A stretch of 64,000 nucleotides of DNA from Bacillota bacterium. Its GTDB lineage: Bacteria; Bacillota; Clostridia; Acetivibrionales; DTU013. Below are positions 1-8,993 of this stretch, in pieces (position 1 is the stretch's first letter; each line of letters opens with the position of its first letter). The stretch lies in contig JAEYOP010000018.1 in the NCBI GenBank assembly GCA_023411575.1, forward strand, positions 9,343 to 73,342, written 5' to 3'. The translations under genes and the position numbers were made by a program. Below the pieces are notes generated by a model. That model saw only the letters and a program-made list of their open reading frames with translations. It was not told the DNA's origin and did no database searches.

Positions 1-162
1 AGGGAGCCGGCCGGTTGTTTGTGTCCGTTGGTGCTGACGGGCAGGGTGACGCCCGATAAATGCACCCATTTCGGCAAGGCTTGTACACCGGATTCGCCGG
101 TGGGAGCCTGCATGGTCTCCTCTGAAGGAACCTGCGCGGCTTATTACCGCTATGGGGCATGA
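1..162 (+). CDS. hypD: HypD, C-terminal fragment (hydrogenase maturation)
   Basis: The window opens inside this gene; only the last 53 codons are present and the start lies to the left. The frame reads a C-x-C-x-x-V-L-x-G motif (CLCPLVLTG), then the conserved Cys-rich HypD tail with FGKACTP, PVGACMVSSEG and CAAYYRYGA, ending in TGA at 160-162. HypD is an iron-sulfur scaffold protein that works with HypC to assemble the Fe(CN)2CO group of [NiFe]-hydrogenases in the cytoplasm. The hypE gene follows 100 bp downstream on the same strand, the usual hyp operon order. Family assignment rests on the conserved tail only. Confidence 0.88.
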   Translation, partial: REPAGCLCPLVLTGRVTPDKCTHFGKACTPDSPVGACMVSSEGTCAAYYRYGA

Positions 163-262
163 TATGGAGCATGAATAGAGCCAACCTGCACGAGGCGCGA
201 GAAGGCAATCCGGTTTTTAGCAAGAAACAAGCGAATAAGATCTATGGGAGAAGAAATTCAAA

Positions 263-1270
263 ATGAATCATACGGTTACATTGGCCCATGGCAGCGGCGG
301 AAAGCCGATGCACGAACTGATTGAAAAAGTGTTCGCCAGGCACCTGTCCAACGACCTGCTGAAGGAAGGGGACGACGGCGCGCGATTTTACGTGCCGGCC
401 GGCCGGCTGGCATTTTCGACGGACTCCTACGTGATCAGCCCGCTTTTTTTCCGGGGCGGAAATATCGGCAAGCTGGCGGTCTGCGGAACGGTGAACGATT
501 TGTCCGCCTCCGGGGCCATCCCCAAGTATCTGAGCTGCGGCTTTATTATTGAAGAAGGGTTCCCGATGGAGCAGTTGGAGGAAATTGCGGCCTCCATGGC
601 GGAAACCGCAAGGGAAAGCGGAGTGCTCATCGTTACGGGAGACACGAAGGTGGTCCCCAAAGGGGCTGCCGACAAGCTTTTCATCAACACCTCGGGCATA
701 GGGCTGATCCCGGAGGGCGTGGATATCTCGGGCCACAACGCAAAGCCCGGCGATAAAATCCTCGTGACCGGAAATCTCGGGGACCACGGCTGCGCCATCC
801 TGCTGGAGCGGGAACAGCTCGGCATCCGGACCACTGTCAAAAGCGACTGCGCGCCGCTGGCGGGGATGGTCCGGCAGTTGCTGGACGCAGCGCCCGGCGT
901 GCATGTATTGCGGGACCCCACCAGGGGAGGGCTTGCGACCACGTTGAACGAAATTGCCCAGCAGAGCGGAGTGGGCATGAAGCTCCTGGAAGATGCGCTT
1001 CCGATCCGGGAAGAAACGGCTGGAATTTGCAGCATGCTCGGACTGGACCCGCTCTATATGGCCAACGAGGGCAAAATGGTGGTCATCGTTGACCCGGCGG
1101 AGGCGGGACGCGCCCTGGAGGCTTTAAAAGCCAATGACTACGGCCGGGATGCCTGCATCATCGGCGACGTCACGGCGGGCCAGGCCGGGAGAGTGTATAT
1201 TGAAACAATCGCGGGAGGCAGCCGTATCCTGGATATGCTCCAAAGGGAGCAGCTGCCCAGGATTTGTTGA
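263..1270 (+). CDS. hypE: HypE, carbamoyl-phosphate-derived cyanide synthesis for [NiFe]-hydrogenase
   Basis: This 335-residue protein has the normal length for HypE. It begins with the AIRS-type glycine motif (LAHGSGG, residues 8-13), has the STDSYV segment near residue 53 and the RDPTRGGLATTLNE motif near 220, and ends in the invariant PRIC tail, whose last cysteine (335) receives the carbamoyl group from HypF and is dehydrated with ATP to a thiocyanate. The cyanide is passed to the HypC-HypD complex. The start at 263 is preceded by GGGAGAAG at a suitable distance. It follows hypD. No hydrogenase structural gene is in view, so the target enzyme must be encoded elsewhere. Confidence 0.95.
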   Translation: MNHTVTLAHGSGGKPMHELIEKVFARHLSNDLLKEGDDGARFYVPAGRLAFSTDSYVISPLFFRGGNIGKLAVCGTVNDLSASGAIPKYLSCGFIIEEGFPMEQLEEIAASMAETARESGVLIVTGDTKVVPKGAADKLFINTSGIGLIPEGVDISGHNAKPGDKILVTGNLGDHGCAILLEREQLGIRTTVKSDCAPLAGMVRQLLDAAPGVHVLRDPTRGGLATTLNEIAQQSGVGMKLLEDALPIREETAGICSMLGLDPLYMANEGKMVVIVDPAEAGRALEALKANDYGRDACIIGDVTAGQAGRVYIETIAGGSRILDMLQREQLPRIC

Positions 1271-1402
1271 GATCGGCGGGTTGGGAAAATATTTATATTT
1301 TCAATAAATTTATAAGACATAATCCATCCTTTTCCGTATATTGTCATGAGTTTTTTATTCTGCGGGAACCTGCGGGGAATGTCTTTTAAAGGTGGTAATT
1401 GG

Positions 1403-2137
1403 ATGATAATCAAAATGGAAGGCCTCGGGAAGATTTACAGCACGGGAAAAATCGAAGTGGAGGCCCTGAAAAATGTGAATCTGGATATCGGCAAGGGCGA
1501 ATTCGTATCCATCATGGGCCCTTCCGGTTCGGGCAAGTCGACCCTCATGAACATCGTCGGCTGCCTCGACCGGTCCACCAGCGGCCATTACGAGTTGGAC
1601 GGCGTAGCCATCTCAAGCCTGGACGACATCGAACTGGCGAAAATCCGGAACCGGAAAATCGGCTTCGTCTTTCAGTCCTTCAACCTTCTTCCGAGGATTA
1701 CGGCGCTTCAGAATATAGAGCTGCCGATGATCTATGCCGGGGTGGGCAAAAAGGAACGCCGGAGCAAGGCCATCGAGGCGCTGGAAAGGGTAAGCCTGGC
1801 GGAGAGAATGGACCACAAGCCCAATGAGCTGTCCGGCGGACAGAAGCAGAGGGTGGCGATTGCGCGGGCACTGGTGAACAATCCCGCCATCATCCTGGCA
1901 GACGAGCCCACCGGCAACCTGGATACGGCGTCCGGCGAAGATATCATGGCGGTATTCCAGGGGCTGAACCGGGAAGGGGTCACCATCGTGCTGGTCACCC
2001 ACGAGCCGGACATCGCCCAGCATACCAGGAGGATCGTCCGGTTCCGGGACGGCCTGCTGACCACGGACGAGATCGTTAAGCATCCCGTTGACGCACTGGA
2101 CCTGATCCGGGAGCGGAAAGCGCAGGAAGCGGTATAA
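1403..2137 (+). CDS. ABC transporter ATPase, MacB/LolD type
   Basis: This is a 244-residue nucleotide-binding subunit of the MacB/LolD/FtsE type. Walker [10 protein letters not shown] is at 39-47, the Q-loop Gln near 91, the signature LSGGQ at 143-147, Walker B ILADEP at 164-169 and the switch His near 200. I chose the ATG at 1403, which has an AAGGTGG site seven bases upstream, rather than an in-frame ATG at 1346 that adds 19 unconserved residues. It heads a four-gene operon with a Yip1-like membrane protein, a membrane-fusion protein and a FtsX-type permease. The family powers export or extrusion of peptides, lipids or antibiotics at the membrane. The substrate cannot be read from sequence. 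Confidence 0.92.
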   Translation: MIIKMEGLGKIYSTGKIEVEALKNVNLDIGKGEFVSIMGPSGSGKSTLMNIVGCLDRSTSGHYELDGVAISSLDDIELAKIRNRKIGFVFQSFNLLPRITALQNIELPMIYAGVGKKERRSKAIEALERVSLAERMDHKPNELSGGQKQRVAIARALVNNPAIILADEPTGNLDTASGEDIMAVFQGLNREGVTIVLVTHEPDIAQHTRRIVRFRDGLLTTDEIVKHPVDALDLIRERKAQEAV

Positions 2138-2161
2138 ATTTTATAGAAAGAGGTTGATAGT

Positions 2162-2908
2162 ATGTCGGAAGTTCAGATGAATCTTGTTAATGAAGAAGCG
2201 GTCCACGAGCAGCCCGGTCTTTTGAAGAGAATCCTTTGGGTATTTACGTCTCCGGGTAAATTGATGGCCTGCCTGGCGGAAAAGCCGCGTATTCTTTTGG
2301 GGCTGATCTTGTCCCTGGTTTCCCTGGACGCCCTTTATCTTACGCACATGCCGCTGTACCAGGATATGCTTCGGAACGCGTCCCTTGCGCAGATCGATTA
2401 CATGGAGTCCCTGGGGGTTACGATGACCCCGGAAATGATTGAAGCCAGCCTGCCCCAGTCCATGATAACCGGTCTGATCTCGACCCCGATTGCGGCCGCC
2501 ATCATGTGGCTCGTGATTACGCTGGTCCTGTTCGCCATCCTGAAGATCATGGGCGGCCAGGGCAAGTTCAAGGCGTATTTGTCCGTAACGGGTTATGCTT
2601 CTGTAATATCGGCGGCATATATGCTGATTGCGTTGGTTGCTGCCACCTTTACCGGAAGCCTTCATGTGGATCCTACGCTGACCAGCCTGGCGACGCTGGT
2701 ATCCAAGGATTCCGTGGGGACTGTTGTTTACGCGCTTTTGAAAAGCATTGATATTTTCTCGATCTGGTACTATGTTGTTATGGCTATAGGTCTGGCAGCC
2801 GTCAGCAAGGTCAAAAAGAGCTATGTTTATATTGCAGTGGCTTCCGTATTTGTGATCAGCGTTATCATCGCCATAGTCAGCGCAATTGCTACGCAGGGCA
2901 TGATGTAA
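2162..2908 (+). CDS. Yip1-family integral membrane protein
   Basis: A 248-residue protein with about five hydrophobic segments (roughly 43-63, 110-130, 140-165, 195-215 and 222-242). The overall pattern, with a short soluble N-terminus, a Pro/Gly-containing first segment and a paired central hairpin, matches the bacterial Yip1/YIF1 (DUF1282-like) domain. An AGAGG site precedes the ATG. It sits between the ATPase and the membrane-fusion gene of an export operon, 24 bp after one and 41 bp before the other, so it is probably co-transcribed and may work with the transporter. No catalytic residues are evident and its role is unknown. The Yip1 assignment is by recalled family pattern and could be wrong in detail. 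Confidence 0.7.
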   Translation: MSEVQMNLVNEEAVHEQPGLLKRILWVFTSPGKLMACLAEKPRILLGLILSLVSLDALYLTHMPLYQDMLRNASLAQIDYMESLGVTMTPEMIEASLPQSMITGLISTPIAAAIMWLVITLVLFAILKIMGGQGKFKAYLSVTGYASVISAAYMLIALVAATFTGSLHVDPTLTSLATLVSKDSVGTVVYALLKSIDIFSIWYYVVMAIGLAAVSKVKKSYVYIAVASVFVISVIIAIVSAIATQGMM

Positions 2909-2949
2909 CAGGGACGGCTTTTGCAGAACGGACATTTTGGAGGATTAAG

Positions 2950-4233
2950 ATGAATAGAAAAATAATCATTGGTGTTGTGGTAGCAATTGTTACAATAGGA
3001 CTGATCGTGGCCGGAATCCTGCAGGCCACCGGTTCGTCCTCCACCTTCGGAGGGGGCAGCGCGGTGCTGGCGAAAACGGCGACCATCGAAAAAGGAGCCA
3101 TTTCGTCCTATATCTCTTCCGACGGGAAAGTTGAAGAGGTGGATAAGACCGAGCTTTACCTGGATACTCCCCTCAAGGTGAAGAAAGTGCTGGCGGAGGA
3201 AGGGCAAGAGGTCACGAAGGGCCAGCAGTTGCTGGAGCTTGATCTGGACGCGCTGAATTCCCAATTGGAGACGTTGAAAATAAACCGGACGACCCAACAG
3301 CTCTCCGCCAATTCAAAGGCGCTTGACGCCGAGGTCGAAAGGGCGGCAAACAACCTGAAGGCGGCGGAACGCAGCTACAACGACGCAAAAAAGACCTATG
3401 AGGACAACAAGGCGTTATACGCGTCCAACGCCATTTCCAAATCCGAGCTGGACATGTCCGAAAAGTCCTTTAATGAAGCGGGTTCCGGAATAAACGGCCT
3501 GGAGAATGCCAAGCTGGCATACAATTCGGCGGTGGAGAACCGGAAGAATTCCAAAAGCACTTCGGAAGAAAACTTGAAGGCAACGGACCTTCAGATCGCG
3601 GACCTGGAAAAGAAGATCAGCACCATCAAGGCGGAATGCGCAAGCCCCATGGACGGTGTAATTGCCAGCCTCAGTGCGGAAGAAGGGGCTTATACGAGCA
3701 GCATGCAGCCGGTTTACACCATAATTGATCCCGACAACCTTCAGATCAGGGCGAAAGTAAAAGAGTACGACATCAAAAATGTGGCGGTGGGACAAAAAGT
3801 CCGGATCACCGGCGAAGCCATCGACAAGGACAAAGAAATTGACGGAACGGTCAAAAGCATTTCTCCCGTTGCCGTATCCAACGCCACAACAAGCGGGAAT
3901 GAAACGGTGATCGAGGTGCTGATCTCCGTAAGCGGTTCGGACGGCGTGCTGAAGCCGGGCCTCAATGTCACCTGCGAAATCTCGACGGTGAATAAGCCGG
4001 ATGCCGTATTGGCTCCGATGGAGGCAATCACGCCGGACAAGGATGACAACAACATGGTGTTTGTCGTAGATCAGAAGACGATGACCATGCAGCAGAAAAA
4101 GGTCACGGTAGGCATCAATTCGGATATGAGCGTGGAAATTCTGGACGGACTCCAGGCGGGGGACGTGGTAGTCCTGGATCCGCAGCCTTCTTACAGGGAC
4201 GGACTGCGCGTCAAAACCGACAGCAAAGAATAG
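2950..4233 (+). CDS. Membrane fusion protein (HlyD/MacA family)
   Basis: A 427-residue periplasmic-adaptor-type protein as found in Gram-positive MacAB-like systems. An N-terminal membrane anchor (about 5-25) is followed by the first half of a lipoyl/barrel-sandwich domain, a long Ala/Lys/Glu-rich coiled coil (about 105-215), the second lipoyl half (CASPMDGVIASL, near 230-245) and beta-barrel domains to the C-terminus. GGAGGATTAAG precedes the ATG. The permease gene starts 11 bp after its stop, so the two are translationally close. In this family the adaptor docks on the extracellular domain of the MacB-type permease and guides substrate outward. Substrate unknown. Confidence 0.9.
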   Translation: MNRKIIIGVVVAIVTIGLIVAGILQATGSSSTFGGGSAVLAKTATIEKGAISSYISSDGKVEEVDKTELYLDTPLKVKKVLAEEGQEVTKGQQLLELDLDALNSQLETLKINRTTQQLSANSKALDAEVERAANNLKAAERSYNDAKKTYEDNKALYASNAISKSELDMSEKSFNEAGSGINGLENAKLAYNSAVENRKNSKSTSEENLKATDLQIADLEKKISTIKAECASPMDGVIASLSAEEGAYTSSMQPVYTIIDPDNLQIRAKVKEYDIKNVAVGQKVRITGEAIDKDKEIDGTVKSISPVAVSNATTSGNETVIEVLISVSGSDGVLKPGLNVTCEISTVNKPDAVLAPMEAITPDKDDNNMVFVVDQKTMTMQQKKVTVGINSDMSVEILDGLQAGDVVVLDPQPSYRDGLRVKTDSKE

Positions 4234-4244
4234 AGGTTGATCTG

Positions 4245-5459
4245 ATGAATTTTTCCGAAAGCTTCAAGCAGGCTTTTGACAGCCTGAGAGCAAACAAGCT
4301 GCGTTCGATCCTGACCATGATCGGAATCATCATGGGCGTATTTTCGGTCATCACGATCATGGCGCTGGGCACGGCGGCAGAATCCTATATGAACAGCCAG
4401 TTTGAAAAGATCGGCGCGAATACCATATCCATAGGCTACAAGGAAATGAACGTCGATAAAAAGGACTGGCTGAGGCTGGAGGACATGGAGACCATAAAGA
4501 AGGCCGCCCCGGAGATCAAGAATATTGCCACTTACCAGCAAAAGGGCGGTCAGGTCCGGGTGGGCAGCAAAACAAAGGATGCCATGATTTTTGCCGTCTC
4601 CTCCCAGTATAAGAATTTCGACCTGATTGAAATGGCCTTCGGCCGGTTTGTCAATGATTTTGACATTACGTCCCAGAACAAGGTGGTCATAGTAGACGAG
4701 TCCTTTGTAAAGAAGTTTTTCAAGGAAGGGCAGAATGTGGTCGGTGAAACCGTCACCTTGAAAACTTCCGCCGGCAGCAACGTGAGTTTGAAAATCATCG
4801 GCGTGATCAAAACCGGGGACGATTTATTCGGCAGCATGTACAGCAGCGATCTGATTCCGGCCATCCTCTACATGCCCATTACCACCGCCCAATCCATTTA
4901 TCCCAACAGCGAAAGGCTGGAAAGCATAATGGTGTCGCTGGTGGATAAGAGCAAGCTGCGCGAGGTGGGAAAGAGGATCGTCAATACGCTGGAAATGAAG
5001 CACAACAGCGACGATGTTTACATCGCCTCCAATTCCGCCGACATGCAGAAGGCATTTTCGGACGTGCTGGGCGTGATTTCCTCCGTGCTGCTGGTAATTG
5101 CCATTATTACGCTGATCGTGGGCGGTATCGGCATTATCAACATCCTGTTGGTTTCGGTTACGGAGCGAATCCGGGAAATCGGCATCCGAAAGGCGCTTGG
5201 CGCGCAGAAGAAGGACATCATCGTCCAGTTCATCACCGAGTCCATCATTATGACGGGCATCAGCGGATTGATCGGCATACTGCTGGGCATCATCGCCGGA
5301 GGCATCATTTCCTCCCTGATCAAGATCCCGCCGATTGTCGATATCAAGGTCATTACCATGGCCTTCCTGGGATCGGTAGCCCTCGGACTGATATTCGGAG
5401 TCTATCCGGCGAAACGCGCGGCCGACCTGGATCCGATCGAATCCCTGAGATACGAATAA
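4245..5459 (+). CDS. FtsX/MacB-type ABC transporter permease
   Basis: A 404-residue permease with the MacB topology: one transmembrane helix near 20-42, a large extracellular MacB_PCD domain (about 45-270) and three C-terminal helices (about 280-305, 325-355 and 365-390) forming the FtsX domain. The conserved segment TERIREIGIRKALGA lies near 305-320. It is the last gene of the four-gene operon and is followed at once by a hairpin terminator. Together with the ATPase and adaptor it should form a MacAB-like mechanotransmission exporter. Candidates for cargo in Firmicutes are antimicrobial peptides or lipoprotein-like molecules, which is inference only. Confidence 0.92.
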   Translation: MNFSESFKQAFDSLRANKLRSILTMIGIIMGVFSVITIMALGTAAESYMNSQFEKIGANTISIGYKEMNVDKKDWLRLEDMETIKKAAPEIKNIATYQQKGGQVRVGSKTKDAMIFAVSSQYKNFDLIEMAFGRFVNDFDITSQNKVVIVDESFVKKFFKEGQNVVGETVTLKTSAGSNVSLKIIGVIKTGDDLFGSMYSSDLIPAILYMPITTAQSIYPNSERLESIMVSLVDKSKLREVGKRIVNTLEMKHNSDDVYIASNSADMQKAFSDVLGVISSVLLVIAIITLIVGGIGIINILLVSVTERIREIGIRKALGAQKKDIIVQFITESIIMTGISGLIGILLGIIAGGIISSLIKIPPIVDIKVITMAFLGSVALGLIFGVYPAKRAADLDPIESLRYE

Positions 5460-5473
5460 TAGCTGCTTGAATG

Positions 5474-5502
5474 AAAAGGCTGTCCGAAAGGGCGGCCTTT
5501 TT
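5474..5502 (+). terminator. Rho-independent terminator after the ABC export operon
   Basis: AAAAGGC at 5474-5480 pairs with GCCTTTT at about 5495-5501 and the 3' arm runs into a short T tract. It lies 15 bp after the permease stop codon. Confidence 0.7.
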
Positions 5503-5597
5503 CCGACATCAGTATAATTTTGTCCATTTCCTGTCCGGCCCTTTTCGTGTAAAATGTTTAAATAGATGGGATTACAGGATGATAAAGGGCGGGTGCC

Positions 5598-6866
5598 ATG
5601 TCGCAGGATTTGTACCGTTACGAATTGGAGAAGAATCACAAGCACAATTCCCTGATGAATATACTGGACGCGACCTTCTTCCAGGTGGGCTTTGCCGGAT
5701 TTGTACCCGCAATCATCATCGTTGCCTATTTGAAGCATTTTACAGACAATGAGATGATCCTGAACCTTCCCGTTTTCATCGCGAATTTTTCCTTTTCCCT
5801 TGGCCCGTTTATTATGAGCTTCTATTCGGGAAGGGTCAAAAACAAAAAAAGGGCGGCGGTCCTTTTCGGATTCGCCCAGCGGGTGATGCTCCTTCCCATC
5901 CTCCTTGTGGTCGTTTTTTTGAGCGGCTCCGGCACCCTGATCGTGCCGGCATTCCTGGCGGCATTCACCCTTTTTTACTTCGTATGGGGAGCCGGGTCCA
6001 TCTACTGGCAGGAGATGATCGGCCATGCCCTTGCGCCGGATAAATTCACCAGCGCCATGGGGATCCGGGAATCGGTCAGCAGGATCGTCGGCTTCTTTGC
6101 CAGCCTCGGTGTAACGGCCATCCTGGCCGGCTTCGCCTTTCCGAAGAATTTTGCCGCTTTGCTGGCCATGTGCTTCGTTTTCTGGTTCATTTCCTTCTTT
6201 TTTATCACCCGGATAAAGCAGGCCTCCTATAACGAAACCAACATCGTAAGGCCGTCGAAGCATCTGAAAAATATCCTTATGCTCCCGGTCAGGGACCGGT
6301 CCTTCCGGTGGTACATGATCTTCATCCTGTTGTATTACGGCTTCCTGTTTGTCGGTGGGCTGTACACCGTTACCGGAATCGAACGCTTCGGCGGGGAGGC
6401 CGGTTCCGACCAGTTGACAGGGATCATCGGCATTATGACCGTTCTTTCCTCCTCTTTATTTTCTTTCATCGTGGGGAGAATATGTGAAAAAGTCGGGAAA
6501 CTCTGGGGCTTCGTCTTTTTTACCGTCATCAACATGCTGCTGCCCCTCAGCATGGCATTTTGCGGGAATTACTACCTGTACCTGTTCCTCATTTTCCTGT
6601 CGGGGATCATCAATGCCTCCTGGTTCCTGGAGATTTCGATGCTTATGGGCTTTTCCGTACCCGAAAAGAGAAACGAATATATTGCCTTCAACTCTCTGGT
6701 CAAGCTCATCCCCATCATCCTCTATACCAATCTGGGCGGATATTTTGCCAATGCCTTTTCCACCCATATAACCTTTTATGTTTCCTCTGCCTTCGGACTG
6801 GCCGCTCTTCTGGTTCTGGCCGCGAAGTTCCGCTGTATTTTCGCAAACGGGAATATCGACCAGTAG
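5598..6866 (+). CDS. Major facilitator superfamily transporter
   Basis: A 422-residue polytopic protein with about 12 hydrophobic segments and no signal peptide. The N-terminal soluble stretch is short and charged (MSQDLYRYELEKNHKHNS), and the central loop between the two six-helix halves contains KQASYNETNIVRPSKHLKN (about 208-226). There is no residue signature that I can tie to a substrate; the fold resembles the MFS_1 group of uncharacterised exporters in Clostridia. An AAGGGCGGG site precedes the ATG. It stands alone between a terminator upstream and a decarboxylase gene downstream. Confidence 0.82.
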   Translation: MSQDLYRYELEKNHKHNSLMNILDATFFQVGFAGFVPAIIIVAYLKHFTDNEMILNLPVFIANFSFSLGPFIMSFYSGRVKNKKRAAVLFGFAQRVMLLPILLVVVFLSGSGTLIVPAFLAAFTLFYFVWGAGSIYWQEMIGHALAPDKFTSAMGIRESVSRIVGFFASLGVTAILAGFAFPKNFAALLAMCFVFWFISFFFITRIKQASYNETNIVRPSKHLKNILMLPVRDRSFRWYMIFILLYYGFLFVGGLYTVTGIERFGGEAGSDQLTGIIGIMTVLSSSLFSFIVGRICEKVGKLWGFVFFTVINMLLPLSMAFCGNYYLYLFLIFLSGIINASWFLEISMLMGFSVPEKRNEYIAFNSLVKLIPIILYTNLGGYFANAFSTHITFYVSSAFGLAALLVLAAKFRCIFANGNIDQ

Positions 6867-6989
6867 GCTGCGGGGGAATGGTGGGTTGGATATGCACATG
6901 CGGCATTTCAACCGCCATATAATACACGGATGAATTTGCCGTGGGCTGCCCGGCGATGAGCCGGACGCTGCATTTAGGGTGATGGACGG

Positions 6990-8441
6990 GTGCGAATCAA
7001 CCAGAATAGAACGCCGCTGTTTGATGCGGTGAAAAAATATATTGAGGACCAGGTCGTTCCTTTTCATGTTCCGGGACACAAGCAGGGAAGAGGGCTGCGG
7101 GAATTGGCCGCCTATATCGGCGAAACGGCGCTTCGGATGGATGTGAACGGCATGGAGGATCTCGATTACGCCAACAATCCCACGGGAGTCATCCTGGAGG
7201 CCCAAAAGCTGATGGCGCACGCCTTTGGGGCGGAGCAGTCCTGGTTCCTCGTAAACGGCACCACCTCCGGCGTGCAGACCATGATCCTGAGCGCCTGCGA
7301 GCCGGGCAGCAGGATTATCCTCCCCAGGAACGCCCACAAATCCACCATAGGGGGCATCATCCTGAGCGGCGCCATGCCTGTGTACATCCAGCCGGAAATC
7401 AATACGGAGCTGGGCATTGCCATGGGCGTCTCGGTGGAAAGCGTGAAAAAGGCTATTCGCCAGAATCCGCATGCCAGGGCCGTGTTTGTCATAAACCCGA
7501 CCTATTATGGGATGACTTCGGACCTCAAATCCATTGTCCGCGTTGCCCACATGCACGGCATGGCGGTATTGGTGGACGAGGCCCACGGCGCTCACATGTC
7601 GTTCCACGACGATTTTCCCCTGACCGCCATGGAGGTCGGGGCGGATATGAGCGCGGCCAGCATCCACAAGACCGGGGGATCGCTTACTCAAAGTTCCGTC
7701 CTGCTGTCCCGGGGAGGGCTCATCTCCCAGGATAGGATCAAGCAGTCCCTGGGGTTGACCTTTACCTCCAGCGCGTCTTATCTGCTGATGTGTTCGCTGG
7801 ATATTGCCAGAAAACAGCTGGCCGTGAATGGGGCCGAACTCCTGGAGGAGGCGCTGGGGCTGGCCCGCCGGGCAAGGAACGAGATCAATGGGGTCGACGG
7901 CCTGTACGCCTTTGGCCGGGAACTGGCCGGAACGGCCGGCTGCGCCGACTTTGACGAGACAAAGCTCGGCATCCATGTCGGGAGGCTTGGATATACCGGG
8001 TACCAGGTGGAAGCCATCCTGCGGGAAAAGTATAATATCCAGGTCGAGATGTCCGACCTGTACAATATCCTGGCGATCGTATCGCTGGGAGACCGGGAGG
8101 AGGATCTGGAGGCGCTGGTGAACGCCCTGCGGGATCTATCCTCCGCCAAGGCCGCGGATGCGCCTGCCTCCGAAGTGTTGATGCCGGAAAATCCTGAAAT
8201 GATCGTATCGCCGCGGGATGCCTTTTACAATGCGAAAAAGTCCGTCCGGCTGGAGGACGCCGCGGGAGAAATCGCCGGTGAGATGGTTATGGCCTATCCG
8301 CCGGGGATCCCTGTCATTTGCATGGGAGAGAGGATCACCCCCGGCATGGTCGATTACATAAAGCTCCTGAAGGAGCAGCGGTGCCAACTGCAAGGCACGA
8401 TAGATCCCAGGGTGGACTATATCCGGGTGCTGGGGGGCTGA
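6990..8441 (+). CDS. Orn/Lys/Arg decarboxylase-family PLP enzyme (YaaO-like)
   Basis: A 483-residue fold-type I PLP enzyme of the short Gram-positive arginine/lysine decarboxylase group. The N-terminus has FHVPGHKQG (25-33), the aspartate loop is DEAHGAH (196-202), and the PLP-binding lysine is K227 in SIHKTGGSLTQSS. The C-terminal domain ends with the typical PPGIPVICMGE segment. It starts at GTG with an AGGGTG site. The family decarboxylates arginine, lysine or ornithine to a polyamine; the Bacillus paralogue YaaO has been linked to elongation factor P modification, and YfmF/YfmH-type genes lie 6.5 kb away. The 123-bp upstream gap has a TATAAT at 6918-6923 but no good -35. Confidence 0.88.
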   Translation: MRINQNRTPLFDAVKKYIEDQVVPFHVPGHKQGRGLRELAAYIGETALRMDVNGMEDLDYANNPTGVILEAQKLMAHAFGAEQSWFLVNGTTSGVQTMILSACEPGSRIILPRNAHKSTIGGIILSGAMPVYIQPEINTELGIAMGVSVESVKKAIRQNPHARAVFVINPTYYGMTSDLKSIVRVAHMHGMAVLVDEAHGAHMSFHDDFPLTAMEVGADMSAASIHKTGGSLTQSSVLLSRGGLISQDRIKQSLGLTFTSSASYLLMCSLDIARKQLAVNGAELLEEALGLARRARNEINGVDGLYAFGRELAGTAGCADFDETKLGIHVGRLGYTGYQVEAILREKYNIQVEMSDLYNILAIVSLGDREEDLEALVNALRDLSSAKAADAPASEVLMPENPEMIVSPRDAFYNAKKSVRLEDAAGEIAGEMVMAYPPGIPVICMGERITPGMVDYIKLLKEQRCQLQGTIDPRVDYIRVLGG

Positions 8442-8444
8442 TAT

Positions 8445-8858
8445 TCAAACAATCAGAATGATCCCCGCAATCACCAGGCCGGCCCCGACCAATCGGATCA
8501 GGGTGATTTGCTCCCCCAGGAACAAAACGGCGCACAAGATGGTGATCAGAGGCGAGCTGGACATGATGATGGTGACCAGTGAAACATCGCCCTTTTTCAA
8601 TGCCGCGTAATAGGCGAGGTCGCCTACCAGCGTCGCCAGCAGGGCCTCGATTCCGATCAGCCACCAGGCGCTGGCCGGTATGCTGCTCACCTTGGAAAAG
8701 CTTCCGCTGATGATGACCCAGCCCGATACGACACTGGCCGCAAAGATGGTGCGCAGGACGAGTCCGGCCACCGGATCGATGTTTTTCAGCGCAATCTTGG
8801 CAAAAACCGGTGCGATTCCCCAGCAGACCATTCCGAAAAGAGCAAGAAACACCACCAT
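8445..8858 (-). CDS. Half-size EamA (DMT superfamily) transporter
   Basis: A 137-residue protein with four or five hydrophobic helices, corresponding to one EamA domain; normal EamA transporters carry two such domains in about 300 residues. The start at 8858 (MVVFLALFGM) is preceded by GGAGG at the right spacing, whereas the longer open frame to 8936 adds unconserved residues. The second half has the typical ALKKGDVSLVTIIMSSSPL and FLGEQ motifs. Such single-domain proteins probably work as dimers, like small multidrug resistance proteins. It is convergent with the decarboxylase gene, with three bases between the two stops. Substrate unknown. Confidence 0.85.
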   Translation of the reverse strand: MVVFLALFGMVCWGIAPVFAKIALKNIDPVAGLVLRTIFAASVVSGWVIISGSFSKVSSIPASAWWLIGIEALLATLVGDLAYYAALKKGDVSLVTIIMSSSPLITILCAVLFLGEQITLIRLVGAGLVIAGIILIV

Positions 8859-8993
8859 ATTTTTGCCGCCTCCGTGTTTTATTCCCATTTGTGTGAACCA
8901 GCCTTTCATTGAGACAATATGAAGCGGAGCCTTCAATTATTACTGGAATAATCTTCGCGGGTTATTTTTCAATACCCCGCAGATACTATTTTC

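Noticed and set aside
171..266. A 31-codon frame between hypD and hypE that overlaps the hypE start by ATGA
   Set aside because: Its GGAG lies only a few bases from the ATG and the peptide has no recognisable features; hypE has its own ribosome binding site. Could still be a coupling frame.
4824..6263. A 479-codon antisense open frame across the FtsX permease and MFS genes
   Set aside because: It spans a terminator and two well-supported genes on the other strand and resembles no family.
6918..6923. TATAAT as promoter of the decarboxylase gene
   Set aside because: No acceptable -35 at 16-18 bp; kept only as a remark in the gene entry.
6456..7976. A 506-codon antisense open frame over the MFS end and the decarboxylase
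   Set aside because: Shadow of the real decarboxylase codon pattern; no start context or family motif.
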